From assembly GCA_035235625.1 (NCBI GenBank), contig CP141142.1:22392995-22456994 (forward strand): a DNA stretch of 64,000 nucleotides, given 5' to 3'. Under the pieces are notes generated by a model. It searched no databases and had not been told where the DNA came from. It saw nothing but the letters and a program-made list of their open reading frames with translations. This document shows, in pieces, positions 11,414 through 24,250 of this stretch. The translations under genes and the position numbers were made by a program. This DNA comes from Saururus chinensis. Lineage: Eukaryota; Streptophyta; Magnoliopsida; Piperales; Saururaceae. How positions within the stretch are numbered: the stretch's first letter is position 1; each line of letters starts with the position of its first letter.

Positions 11414-13064
11414 TGTAACATCCCTGGTTTTTCTGCAATTTCAACTATTTTTATGTAATTGTAACATCCCTAGTATTTCTGCAATTTCTGCTATTTTTCT
11501 ACAATGTTCTACAGTTTTTTGTTCATATTTTCAATGAAGAAATTTGACGCTTCGGCGTATCCGTAATTGTAATATTCATGATTGTAAGAGTTGGGAGTGG
11601 TGTTTAGTTGCAGGTCATGGGCCTCAACGCTTCATAGAAAATTTTTGGTGTGAAAATAGGACAAGATGCGAGAGAACAGAAATGGAAGAAAGGAGAGAAA
11701 AGGAAAAAGAGAGAAAGAGAGAAAAGGAAATAAAAAAAATAAAAAGAACAGGTCGGGCACAGTGCACCCGATCCGTTGGTGGAAATGGGGAAGTGCAGCG
11801 CCCTTTCCTCTGTGAGGTGGAAAGTGTCACAGCCACCGGCTTCCCCCCGATAGGCCTTGGCCTAGCGCCGCCCTCTTTCTCCCTCTTTCCCGTTTCTGCC
11901 ATGACCCCTTTCAATTTTGTTTCACCTCAATTTGCCACTGCCACCAGTTGCATGGATGCCAGCCCACCGCTACAACTCTGCCCCAACCATGACCACCTCC
12001 TCACACCTCTATCTCAGCCTCCCTGCCCCTCATTTGCCGGCCTGAGGTAATATTGGCCCTGTCTCTTCTTTTTTTTGGTTTTCTATTTATTACGACATGC
12101 GGCTGTATCGTTGGTCGGCGGGCATCACCGATGGGACATTGGCTCTCTCTTGGATCGACGACCGCAAGGCCGCCCTCATGGCCTGAATCGCCACCTCCCC
12201 CTGCCCGTCACCCCTCCTACCACCATTTTTTGATCTAGACAGAGCATTTCCCCTCCATTTTTGTTTTGTTTTGTCTCTATGTGTTGCAGCTGCCGGTTGT
12301 GCTGTTGGTGACAGGCCGCCGGTGTCTGGTGTATGGACCTACATTGGCATGGTGATGGCAAGACCGCTGAATTCGGCCACCTCCTAGCCTAAATCCCCAT
12401 TTCTCCCTAACACCTCTATAACGACCGCAAATTTTCGGTATGATTTCTTGCCTCTAATAAAACTATTTTATGAGTTTTTAATTGTTTTACATTATTTAGA
12501 GCTAGATATTTGGAGAGTTGTTAGATGGATGTGATAGACCTCGGTGAAATGAGCGTAACAAACCAAAGAACGAACAAAACGGAGGTCAGGAGCGAAAGTT
12601 ATGACCTCGAGAAACATACCATATGGGTGGGACCCACTTTAAAAGTGTGAGATAACCTACCCATAGTTTTGAAGGGTTCATTGATACGAGTCCATTGGTA
12701 CCAAGAACGTGCAATTCCGAATTCGTCATAAGAAGTTATCGCGCTTTAATTTTGTAATAGTATTTGATTAAATTAATAATAAAACATTATAAAAAATTAA
12801 GAAAAGGACAAAATAGCTGGCGTCATCAATGACGCCAGCATCCAACACCGAGTTTTAGTGTAAGCCGCAACTAGTAAATCGCGTCGTGCAAAATGTCGCG
12901 AATACGTCGGACGCACCGCGAGTCCGCACGACGAGCAGATGAACGTGTAACAACGCCACACAAATGCATGCACCACGTGTGCACAACATGTGGTGGTGTC
13001 ACATTTTTGGCCAGCAAGGGCACGACACATGTTGTGCACACACCGTCGGCTTGCAGGGCTTCTC

Positions 13065-13074
13065 CTATAAATTG
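13065..13074 (+). promoter_or_regulatory. TATA box of LTR B
   Basis: ctataaattg sits after a GC-rich stretch and before the conserved leader; the same word occurs at the equivalent place, on the other strand, in LTR C. Confidence 0.5.
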
Positions 13075-14462
13075 AAACTTCGATTTAGTTTTCCGGAAGA
13101 GTTTCTGGACTCATTCTGAGTCCATTTTCTTCTGTTCAAAAAGTGATCTTAGCTAAATCAAGGACATTCTACACAATGGAAGTGCCCATTCTTTGAGTTG
13201 GAGACCATAAATAGTTGAACGTCATGGGGCAAGGGCAAATTATCTACGGGTGCGAAAAGGGTAAAGTGTCCGGGCAAGGTGAGATTCTGTCTGTTGCCTA
13301 TGGGCGTATTGTGAGAAAACTGTCCTGGGCCAAGGGGAGGTTCTATTTGTAGCCTACAAGTATGGAAAGAGAAAAGTGTTTCAAGTTAAGGGGATGATTT
13401 GTCCATAGCCTACAGGCACAAAAAGAGTTTCTCAAATCGTTCTGAGTCCATTTTCTTCCGTTTAAGAGGTGTTCTTAACTAAATCAAGCGTGCCATATGC
13501 CATGGCAAGGTTATTTTTCTAATTGGAGACCTCTAGAACCCCATAAGTGGACGTCCAATTTTGTGGTGTTCGGTTTATTGGTTTCAAACTCTCACGGAGA
13601 GTGAGGTAGGGGCTTTTTTCCTTTCTTATGGCATGCTTATAATATTTGGTTGTGTTTTTACCTTATTATATGACTCTCACATATTATGCATTAGATATTA
13701 TTTTCAAGTTATGATTTATGATTTCTACACATATATCCGATCTGTTGAAGGGTTAATCGTTAAGATAGGATATGATTTATATATCGTATATTTATAATAC
13801 TATTATGTATATTCGATTAGTTGAATGATTTGCCATTGGAAATGGATATGTTTTATACTACATGCATTATGATTGCCTCATATATAATAGTTTGATCAAA
13901 TGTTTATCCGTGGATTTTGATATAAATTATACATGGTGGAGCGTGTGAGATATGACAAACTAGCTTCGTCACTGTTTTCATTGCAAATGAATGCAATATA
14001 TTTGAAAGACGATTTTAGAGGACTCGTCCTTGTTGAAAGGAGGATACTCAAGATTACTTTTGAAAAGACGTATAAGCATGGCGATTGTGTGACGCCCGCA
14101 CCCAAAAACCGACCCAGGCCGGGGGTCCGAACACGATGAACACCGATGAAAACCAAACCCAGAACCAAAAGTAACACACTCTGAGTGCGAGAGTCTTCTC
14201 TTTCCTCTATGTGCTACGGAACTTTAGCGCTCCATTGCGCATAGGCAAGAACTGGCCTAATTATATAATTAATTCGGACCGGGCCAATGTTGCATTGCCG
14301 TTGGTTGCCTATGTACATATCGGATAGCATCCACGATGTTACTCCTATACGATCAGATCCAGACGTAGTTCTGCCTACTGGCTACTACATACAACCAGCA
14401 CACCAAAAACACATACATATAAAATACGTATCTCCGAATATTTAATCGGAGTTATACGAAAA

Positions 14463-15205
14463 CACCGGCAACACACATCTCGCTCTATCATAGAGACGAG
14501 CACCACACAACCAATACGAAAACCTGATAAAACATCGGCAATACACATCTCGCTCTATCATAGAGACGAGCACTACACAACCACCACAACATGCCTCAAT
14601 CTACCCCAGAGCAAGATCATCACAACATTCCTCACTCTATCCTAGAGCAAGACCACACATCACACGTCTCGCTCCATCACTGAGCCGAGACCACACATCA
14701 CACGTCTCGCTCCATCACTGAGCCGAGACCACAAACATCACACGTCTCGTTATATCACTTAGCCGAGACTACACACATCATATGTCTTGCTCTATTATAG
14801 AGTGAGATGGAACACAATCATAGGTCTTGCTCTATCACTGAGCCGAGACCGAACACAACACAATCCTAGGTCTCGCTCTATCACTAAGCCGAGACCGAAC
14901 ACACACACAACCCGTCTCTCTCTAACCCAGAGCGAGACGGCACACATCATGGCATATAAGCATAGCTTAGCATAAGATAAACACACACACAACCCGTCTC
15001 TCTCTAACCCGGAGGGAGACGGCACACATCATGCATATAAGCATAGCATAGCAATATATAAACACACACACACAACCCGTCTCTCTCTCACCCAGAGCGA
15101 GACAGTACACATCATGCATATAAGCATAGCATAGCATAAGATAAACACACGCACAACCCGTCTCTCTCTAACCCAGAGGGAGATGGCACACAACATAACT
15201 CGCAC
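14463..15205. repeat. Hairpin-forming minisatellite in LTR C
   Basis: More than ten units of about 38-75 bp, each with an inverted pair such as gtctcgctcc...ctgagccgagac or ctcgctc tatcataga gacgag. The first part (to about 14900) has units ending 'acacatcacac'; the second part (14905-15200) has longer units with 'aacccgtctctctctaaccc' and 'catataagcatagcatag'. Confidence 0.8.
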
Positions 15206-15249
15206 ATGTCATTCAATAATTAAATAGAAGGTAAGAGACCCTTACTCCC

Positions 15250-15655
15250 CTGATGTCACAGGAGGTAGCGGTATTGGGGATGCCCGTTCTGGGCATCCTC
15301 CCCTTCAGATCTAGAGACAGCGGACAGAGCCTCCCCTAGCCTCCATACGTTCGTCGCCTTGCACCAAAGATGACCCAACCCACTCTCCGCTTTCCCAGAG
15401 ACATAGTTTTCTGCGCCCGTGGGCGACGGACAGAACCTCCCCCACTCGGGGTGTCCTTCGCACGGCGTGGCCCTTCGGTGGAGAACGGAGCCTCCCCTAC
15501 ATCGGGCCACTTCCCTTGATCTGGCCCGGTAACGGAGGACGGAGCCTCCTCTCTCACCGGGCCATCCGTCTCTCACTCTTGGGACAGGAGGGCGGTGGAC
15601 AGAGCCTCCTCTTGCCCGGGTCGTTCCTCCCTTATAGGAGCGCCAACTCGAGGAA
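15250..15655. repeat. GC-rich tandem array, about 70 bp x 5, in LTR C
   Basis: Units share gcggacRgagcctcccc, seen near 15319, 15430, 15480, 15540 and 15600. The same kind of array occurs at the equivalent place in the LTR at the right edge of the window (63600-64000). Open frames on the minus strand here are by-products of the array. Confidence 0.65.
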
Positions 15656-15768
15656 TGGACCATGCCATTGCGTAGATCACCCTCAAATTAGCTAGGAACG
15701 CCTCAAGAACGGAAGAAAACGGACTCCAAATGAGTCTGAAAACTGCCCCCGAAAACAGAACGGGAATT

Positions 15769-15778
15769 CAATTTATAG
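15769..15778 (-). promoter_or_regulatory. TATA box of LTR C
   Basis: The reverse complement reads ctataaattg, preceded on the minus strand by the CpG-rich block. It matches the TATA position of LTR B. Confidence 0.5.
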
Positions 15779-18700
15779 GGGAAGAGCCGAGGGCGTACGA
15801 GACGCCCCCGGACATGCTCGCGCCACGCGTCGCGCGCCTGCGTGGCGTGCAACGCGCTGGCCGCGCGCGTGAAGTGCGCGGACGCGCACTGCACCCGCGT
15901 CCCGCGGATGCTCCCCGTGTCACGCGGAGCCGCGCATCGCGTGGGAGCCGGCCCGCGACGCAGGCCCCTTCCCACGTCCGTGCAGGACGACATGCGGGTG
16001 ATCGCGCATCGCGCAGGTCACCGCGCGGGCCGGCGGGCCCCCCCGCCACACGGCGCCGCACCGCGCGTCGGGCGGCGTGGCTGACGCCAGCTGCTGGCAT
16101 CACGCTGATGCCAGCTATTTTGTCTTATATGATTAAAATAATATATTTTCTATATTATTTTAATCCAATAAATATTTAAACTTCAATGCGTGATATCTTC
16201 TTACCCCGAAGTCGGAATCGCGTGTTCTACGTACCGATGGACTCTTATTGATGAGCCCTTTGATACAAGACCACACATGGGTAAGTTATCCCGCTCTTTT
16301 TGAGTGGGCCCCGCCCATGCGGCACGCTTCCCGAGGTCATAGCTTTCGCTCCCGACCTCCGTTTTACGCGTTCTTCGATTCGTCATGCTTGTTACTCCAA
16401 GATCTACCCATATATAGGGGTTTCATCCCTTAAAACCCCCGACACTTAATCACAAATTACCGAATTACCCTTAACCCACCCGGGTTAAGCGTAATCGGAA
16501 AACGGGTCGTTACAGATTGAGTCACTAAAGCGAGACAAAGAAGGGGTAACTATCTCATTGGAATGAGCAACCACCCTTGCCTTTGTAGTCGTTGATAGTG
16601 ATGCTCCCATGTCTTGTAGAGGCAGAGTTAGGATTTTCAAAAGGATAAATATTGGGATAGAATGTTTTAAAAGAAAACAACCCTTTTTGGAGTCTGGGAA
16701 CTCTAGGATATTTGGATTGAGTCTGGGACTCAAGACTATGAGTCTGGAACTCATGAGTGTTTTGGTTGTCCAGAGCTATTGTTGGGCGCCCCGATAGAGC
16801 TATGTTGACTAGTTAAGGGCACAATTAATCCAGTTCAGAATTAGATGCACGGTACCTATTTTAGCCTAGTGAGCCCCTAACGAAGGGCAAGACCCCTGAT
16901 TTGCCCCAATGAAGGGCAACTATCAAGGCTACATGCACTAGGGTAAAGAGTATCATGGGAAGACTCTCTACTCTCTAGATCTTGGTGCCCCATGAGCATG
17001 GGTGGCTCTTCTATCCACAAGCACGAAATATTTTGAGATGATTTGTGGAGGAGTAAGAGGTCATTGCTTTGTACCCGCAGCAAATTCTTATTAATATATA
17101 TATGTCTGGGACATTTGTAGCAAGCCGTGAGTGTTTGCAAACCTTAGTAGCATCTTCGATACGTAGGAAGAAGCTCTAGGGGTGGTTTTGGGTGAGAGGC
17201 ACACCCTGTTTTCATGAAAAATACTATATATATGTGCTATCAAACTGCCATGTGTTTATTCATGCCTGATAGTATAAACTCTCCTACTTAGTATTTTAAA
17301 ATACTCACCACCCCCCAGACTTTGCAGGGCTCAACATAGCTTAGTGTGTGGGTAGAAGGACCTACTCCAAGTTTTATCGATATGATTTTAATGATTTTAT
17401 CGCACTGAAACGAGTAAGAACTCTACTAATTATTTTTCTCTTGTGTGTTTGTACACGGACCATGGTTCCTGGGGAAATTATTATTATATTATCGCATAAG
17501 GTGAGCGGCTCTCATCGCGGGCCTAGGTAAACTCTGATATTTTTATGAAAAGAAAATTTTATATGCTTCCAAAAATCCCGGGGCGCGACAACCTCCTCTA
17601 CCCAATTTAGATCCAAACCGAAATTTTGCCATGGTCTTTTGCCTTATGTTTTAGCTGTCGTCTGTAAACCACTGATCCACCTTTGGTATGCCACCTTGAG
17701 CCGATGGCGACAAGGCACTGAGGTGTGGCCTCCCTTACCCAAATCGGTCCCATTTTGCATGATCGGCTGACCCGTGCCACAGAAAAACCTGCTCTTTCTT
17801 TGGCAGCATCCATTCCTTGCAATTGGACGTCGAAAGACATTAGGTTGATGTGCACTTGACCTGCCGCAATCTGGCGACGACTGGGTTGTTGTAGTTTCCT
17901 AGGTCCAGTCACAGTCCCATTTGACCATTTGTAGCCTAGCGACTGCATGTCCACTGCCCTAGTCCGGCACATCGTTGTTCCTACTAGATCAAATCCCCTT
18001 TGTTCTATTTGACCGGTGAGTTCAACGCCACCAATGTCGGTTAGTAGAAAACCGTGGATGTCGGCTTGACCCAACAATGGCAAGAGGCTGCTTCTTTCAG
18101 CCTCCCTTGCACGTCTTTTGCCCAAACTATGCCCCCAAACTTTGGGCTACATTTCTTAGCGCCACCGCGAGACCCACCCCAGCGTAGGGCCAACTATTCA
18201 GCCTGAAACTGCACGTACATGGGCTGCCTGTCTAATGTCGTGGGCTCTGCCCCTGCCTAGCGACAGCCAGGGCCAGCACTTCTGGCCCGATTCTACCTCT
18301 ACTCCCCCACTTTTGTTATACACAACCCAAAAGCCTACGGGAAACAGTTCCTGAATCCCGAATCTTCCAAGGGGAAGTAATGTTGTCGGCCACGGGCCTC
18401 TGGCCAATGAAGGCTCTACCGCTGCATGCCCTTATCCTCCATTGTAAGTCATGCTTGATGCACAACCTCACATACAATAGTTTGAGTGTGGGTAGTGATT
18501 AGAAATGTTGACACCTTTTTTGGCCACTTTCTCTAACCCTTAGTGCCCTCAACTTTTGTTTGGGCGACCGCCACTGGTGAACCCCACCTTCTCCGTGATC
18601 GACCACCCTAACCCCCTATAAAGACCACCCTTTTTAGGGTTTGGCCATGACAAGACAATATGTGCATATGTTGTTCGACAGCTGATTCCGCTTGTGAGTG

Positions 18701-20289
18701 GTTGCATCCGGTTTCCACCAACCTAAGTTGTTTCGGAAACCACCTACAACCTACCCTTCCCTAGGGTTTTCCCTTTACCGTGCACACTTGTATTGAGAGT
18801 GGAGTTTAGGTTAAAGGCATGATGCTACCACTAGGCAATATGGCCATTAAAGCCCTCCTCTGTCTCTCCTATGTCTGTGAGTATGCAACCAAACCCTCCG
18901 CCATGTTGTGAGGCTTCGATGATGCGAAATTGTTGTTGTCGGATGTGGTCCGTGGTCTATTTTAATGTTTTTGTGGCCAACAAAGTGTCTTAAACCATTG
19001 GCCAACCTCTAATCAATCACCCCCATTATGTGGTCTCTTTTGCTATTTCTAGTGACACCACCTTATGTCTAGCTGCCTTAGTGCACCCAACTTTTGCTTT
19101 GAGTGAAATTAGTCTAACCTTATTGAGATTAATTCCAGCATCTCTGAAAATCCTCGGGACAACAACTCTCTTAGTGCGATGCTTTTGGCCGCCTATTCCG
19201 CCATCAATGCCACCAACGTTGTTTGCTCGCCATCAAACTCACATGGATTACGAGGTAGGGGACCTTGAAATCGTAATTTCATTATAGCATGCTTTGATTG
19301 TGTAGTAGCATGCTAGGAGTTATAACTTAATGCTTTACATGATAAATGCTGATTAGATGAGCATGTTTTATGTATGTGAATTGTGCGTATGGTAGTGAAG
19401 ACTAAGTGTATGGTAGTAAGTTGTTATGATTCATATGTATGTGATCAAAGCGTGTGACAGATCTTTGTTGTGGGCTGATGGTGTGTGTGGTCAATGGGCA
19501 TGAGTACGGGCATTTGATTGTAAGTTTGCAGATGGGGTATTTAAAGGATTATGATCTGGAAATTACAACTGTATGTCAGGCGAGGAAGACTTATGAATGA
19601 TGGACGAAGATTGGACTTGATGAGATCGAGGAATTGATTTGGATTGAGTCTGATGGTATGTTGGAGCAATGAGTTAGAGACTTCGAGGACACAGGAATTT
19701 AGAAGACATATGGTTTGGAGCATCTTGGGGGATTGTGAGTTAGTTGGCATTAATAACATAATTGTACATGCATAATGTATGTAATATGAATTATAATGGA
19801 AGAATAATAAGTAAGAAATTAGTAAGGGTTTGATGACTTGATTTAGGTCAAAACACTACAACAAAAAGTTGTTTTAGCGACACATTTATGTGTCGCCAAT
19901 AGTTCCTTAAGCGTCGCTAATGACTATTAGCGATGCATAAAAAGTGGCGCTATAAGCGTCGCAAAAAGTGTTGTCGCTATTGCCTATTAGCGATGCATAA
20001 CACCTAGTGCCACTAATTGTGACTATTACCGATGTATATTTATGCATCGTTTTTAGTAAAATTATGTCACTAATAATAAATTATTAGCAACGCTTAGTTA
20101 TTAGCGTTGCTAATGATTAGTTATTAGCGACGTTATTATATACATCACTAATAGAAAAACTATTTTTTAAAAAATAAAACTAATTTATTAGTGATGCATA
20201 AATCTAAGCATCACTAATAAGTACTCATTAGCGATGTTTTTCTATGTGGCACCGGAATCTGGCTGGGAAACCGGATTGAAGCAGCTCCT

Positions 20290-20760
20290 CCTTTGGCGGC
20301 AGCAAATGGGGGGGGGAGTGGAAATAAGGGGAGGGGAGGAAGGGTGCGGGGGAAGGTGGTGGGAGAGGGGAGGGAGGAGGGGTGGGGTGACAGAATCCGG
20401 CGGGCAAACCTGGACCCAGCGGTGGGGGTAGGGCAAGGGGAAGGGAGGAGGGGGACCGGGGAGGGGGAGAAGGGAGGAGGGGCGAAGGGGAGGGGAAGGG
20501 AGGAGGGCAGACAGGAGGGGAAGGGAGGAGGGTGGGGGCAGGGGAAGGGAAGAGGGACAGGGGAGTAGGGGGAGCTGGGACGGTGGCAGTCGGTGTGGCA
20601 GAGGCAAGTGGAGGCGCGGAGGCTGTGGGAACGGGAGAAGAAATGAAGAGGCGGGGGCTCTACCCTCTCTCTTCTCTCTCTACCTTCTCTCTCTCCTCTC
20701 TCCCTCTCTCCTCCCTCTTTATCTCCTCTCTCTCCGCACACTCTCTCCTCCAATTTAACT
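20290..20760. repeat. GA/GGGA-rich purine tract followed by CT-rich tract
   Basis: About 350 bp of G-rich text (ggaggggaaggg words) turns abruptly at about 20660 into CT-rich text (ctctctcctctc). Strand asymmetry of this size could form triplex or G-quadruplex structures. Long reading frames on both strands reflect low complexity. Confidence 0.7.
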
Positions 20761-21130
20761 TTTTTATGATTTTTTATTTTTAAAAATTATAAAATAAAAG
20801 AAAATAAATACTATTAGTGACATATAGGAATATATGTTGCTAATAGTTTGGGTATTAGCTGCGTATATTATTATACATCGCTAATATGTAGCCTATTAGC
20901 TATGCATATTGCTATGCGTTGCTAATAATATTTAGTTAATTATATTTATTTTATTTCTTATGTTCAAAATATAATAATTTATAAAAAATCTTAAAAAATT
21001 AAAAATTAAATAATCTCTCTCTTCTTTCTCATAACACACATACACTCTCTCTTCCTCTTTCTCCCTCTCCTCTTCTCCTCTCTCTAAATATCTCTCCTTC
21101 CTCTCCCTCCTCTCTCTCTCCCTCTCTCTC

Positions 21131-22130
21131 TCCTGTTTGTATCCCCTCTCTCCTCTCTCTTTCCCTCTCTCTCTCCACTCTCTCTATCTCCTCTCTCAAC
21201 ACACTATCTCTCCTCTAATTTTATTTTTTTATTTTTTAAAATTAATTTTAAAATAATAAAATAAAATAAATAATATTAGCGACGTATACGAATATATGTC
21301 GCTAATAGTTTAGGTATTAGCGACATATATTGTTATACGTCATTAATACCTAACCTATTAGCAATGCATATTTCTATGCGTCGTTATTAATACTTATTTT
21401 ATTTCTTTTTCTTATTTTTAAAATATGATAATTTATAAAAAAATCTTAAAAAAATTTAAAATTAATTAATATCCATTTCCTATCTCATAATACACCCACA
21501 CTCTCTCTCCTCCTTCTCTCTCTCTTTCTCTTATTCTCCCTCCCTCTCCTCCTCTCTCTCTCTCCTATTTCCCTCTCCTCTTCTCTCTCCCCTCTCTCTC
21601 CTCTCTCTCCTCTTCTCTCTCCCTCTCTCTCCCCTTTCTCCTCTCTCTCTCCTCTCTCTCTATCTCCTCTCTCTCTACACATTATCTCCCCTCTAATTTT
21701 AATTTTTTATGATTTTTTATTTTTTAAAAATAATTTTAAAAATAAAAAATAAATACTATTAGGGACATATAAGAATATACGTCGCAAATAGTCTAGGTAT
21801 TAGCGACGGATATTGCCATACATTGCTAATACCTAACCTATTAGCAACGCATATTTCTATGCATTGCTATTAATATTTAATTTATTTAATTTTATTATTT
21901 TTAAAATATAATAGTTTATAAAAAAATAAAAATTAATTAATCACCCTCTCCTCTCTCATAATGCACACTCTATCTCTCCTCCCTCTCTCTCTTCCTCTTT
22001 CTCTCTCTCACGCTCCTCCTCTCTCTCTAGATATCTCTCCTCCTTCTCTGTCTCTCCTCTCTCTCCCTCTCCCTCTCCTCTCTCCCCTCTTCTCTGTCCT
22101 CACTCACTCCCCTCTCCCCTCTCCCCTCTC

Positions 22131-22166
<36 letters not shown>

Positions 22167-24250
22167 CCCTCTCCTCTCTCCTCTCTCTACACACTATCTC
22201 TCCTCTAATTTCAATTTTTTATTTTTAAAAATTAATTTTTAAAAATAATAAAATAAAATAAAATAAATATTATTAGTGATAGATAGGAATATACGTCGCT
22301 AATAGTCTAAGTATTAGCAGTGTATATTATTATACGTCGCTAATATGTAACATACTAGCAACGTATATTTCTATACGTCTCTAATAATATTTATTTAATT
22401 TTTTTAAATTTAAAATATAATAATTTAAAAAAAATCTTAAAAAATTAAAAATTAATTAATCTCCTTCTCCTCTCTCTCCTCTCCTCTCCTTCTCTCTCTC
22501 TCCTCTCTCTCTCCCTCCCTCTCTCTCCCCCTCTCTCTCCCTCTCTCTCCTCACTCTCCCTCTCCTCTCTCTCCTCTCCCTCTCTCTCTCCGTCTCTCTC
22601 CTCCATCTCCTCTCTCTCCTCCCTCTCTCTTCTCTCCCTCTCTCTCTCCTCTCTCTCTCTATCCCTCTCCTCTCTCTCCCTCTCTCTCTCTCCTGTCTGT
22701 ATCCCCTCTCTCCTCTCTCTTTCCCTCTCTCTCTCTCCACTCTCTCTATCTCCTCTCTCAACACACTATCTCTCCTCTAATTTTATTTTTTTATTTTTTA
22801 AAATTAATTTTAAAATAATAAAATAAAATAAATAATATTAGTAATGTATACGAATATACGTCGCTAATCGTTTAGGTATTAGCGACATATATTGTTATAC
22901 GTCATTAATACCTAACCTATTAGCAATGCATATTTCTATGTGTTGTTATTAATATTTATTTTATTTCTTTTTTCTTATTTTAAAATATGATAATTTATAA
23001 AAAAAATCTTAAAAAATTTTAAAATTAATTAATATCCATCTCCTATCTCATAATACACCCACACTCTCTCTCCTCCCTCTCTCTCTCTCTTTCTCTTTCT
23101 CTCTCTCCCTCTCCTCTTCTCTCTCTCTCCTATTTCCCTTTGCTCTTCTCTCTCCCCTCTCTCTCCCCTCCTCCTCTCTCTCTCTCCCCTCTCTCCTCTC
23201 TCTCTCTCCTCTCTCTCTATCTCCTCTCTCTCTACACATTATCTCTCATCTAATTTTAATTTTTTATGATTTTCTATTTTTTAAAAGTAATTTTAAAAAT
23301 AAAAAATAAATACTATTAGCGACATATAGGAATATACGTCGCAAATAGTCTAGGTATTAGTGACGGATATTGCCATACATTGCTAATACCTAACCTATTA
23401 GTGACGCATATTTCTATGCATCACTATTAATATTTAATTTTTTTTTTATTTTTAAAATATAATAGTTTATAAAAAAATAAAAATTAATTAATCACCCTCT
23501 CCTCTCTCATAATGCACACACTCTCTCTCTCCTCCCTCTCTTTCTTCCTCTTTCTCTCTCTCTTGCTCCTCCTCTCTCTCTAGATATCTCTCCTCTCTCT
23601 CCCTCTCCTCTCTCCCCTCTTCTCTCCTCACTCACTCCCCTTTCCCCTCTCCCCTCTCCTCTCTCCTCTCTCCTCTCTCTCTCCCCTCCCCTCTCTCTCT
23701 CTCCCCTCTCCTCTCTCCTCTCTCTACACACTATCTCTCCTCTAATTTTAATTTTTTATTTTTAAAAATTAATTTTAAAAATAATAAAAGAAAATAAAAT
23801 AAATATTATTAGTGACAGATAGGAATATACATCACTAATAGTCTAAGTATTAGCGGTGTATATTATTATACGTCGCTAATATATAACCTACTAGCAACGT
23901 ATATTTTTATATGTCTCTAATAATATTTATTTGATTTTTTTTTAAATTTAAAATATAATAATTTATAAAAAAATTAAAAAAATTTAAAAAATTAAAATTA
24001 ATTAATCTCCCTCTCCTCTCTCTCCTCTCCTTCTCTCTCTCCTCTCTCTGCCTCCCCCTCTCTCTCCCTCTCTCTCCTCTCTCTCTCCCCTCTCTCCCTC
24101 TCCTCTCTCTCTCTCCTCTCTCTCCCTCTCCTCTCTCTCCTCTCCCTCTCTCTCCGTCTCTCTCCTCCATCTCCTCTCTCTCCTCCCTCTCTCTCCCTCT
24201 CCTCTCTCTCTCTATCCCTCTCCTCTCCCTCTCTCCTCTATCCTCTCCCT
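21131..24250. repeat. Two-copy tandem duplication of about 1.56 kb inside the CACTA element
   Basis: The word cctgtYtgtatcccctctctcc occurs at about 21132 and 22693, and the surrounding order of CT tract, AT linker and 'tattagcgacatatattgtt' is repeated with an offset near 1560 bp (21278/22838, 21761/23321, 22273/23813). Each copy contains several CT-rich microsatellites of 100-250 bp and several GCGACG inverted pairs. Confidence 0.75.

Larger units (their letters stand above)
14088..16514 (-). mobile_element. Solo LTR C, 2427 bp, TSD GATTG
   Basis: On the + strand the LTR reads tgtgacgcccgcaccc ... gaaaacgggtcgttaca, flanked by GATTG at 14083-14087 and 16515-16519. Homology to LTR B in reverse and a TATA box ctataaattg on the minus strand (15769-15778) show minus orientation. 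It lacks any internal region, so it is a solo LTR. Inside are a hairpin minisatellite (14463-15205), a second array of about 70 bp units (15250-15655) and a very CpG-rich stretch (15780-16090). It is the innermost and youngest insertion of this part of the nest. Confidence 0.85.
12417..17590 (+). mobile_element. LTR B, about 2.74 kb without its own insertion, TSD ACCTC
   Basis: Begins tataacgaccgcaaatttt and ends atcccggggcgcgaca, with ACCTC on both sides (12412-12416 and 17591-17595). The first base pair of the terminus reads TA instead of TG, a G-to-A change. A TATA box ctataaattg lies at 13065-13074, followed by a leader with actcattctgagtcc, repeated at 13440. The text is homologous to the reverse complement of LTR C, so B reads plus. 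It is a solo LTR in the A-type LTR and is itself split by C. Neighbouring 13500-14080 and 16520-17580 are its 3' half and contain no genes. Confidence 0.75.

Noticed and set aside
11544-12050. 168-codon frame at the start of the first A-type LTR
   Set aside because: The corresponding frames at 46173 and 51676 have unrelated sequences and even different strands.
14463-15205. CRISPR-like array
   Set aside because: Units lack unique spacers of constant length, lie in a plant LTR and have no cas genes nearby.
15703-16179. Arg/Ala-rich frames on both strands
   Set aside because: They arise from the CpG-rich block of LTR C and overlap on both strands.
20214-24170. Long open frames giving Arg/Glu-rich or Pro/Ser-rich proteins
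   Set aside because: They are translations of CT/GA simple-sequence tracts in a CACTA element, occur on both strands and have no domain.
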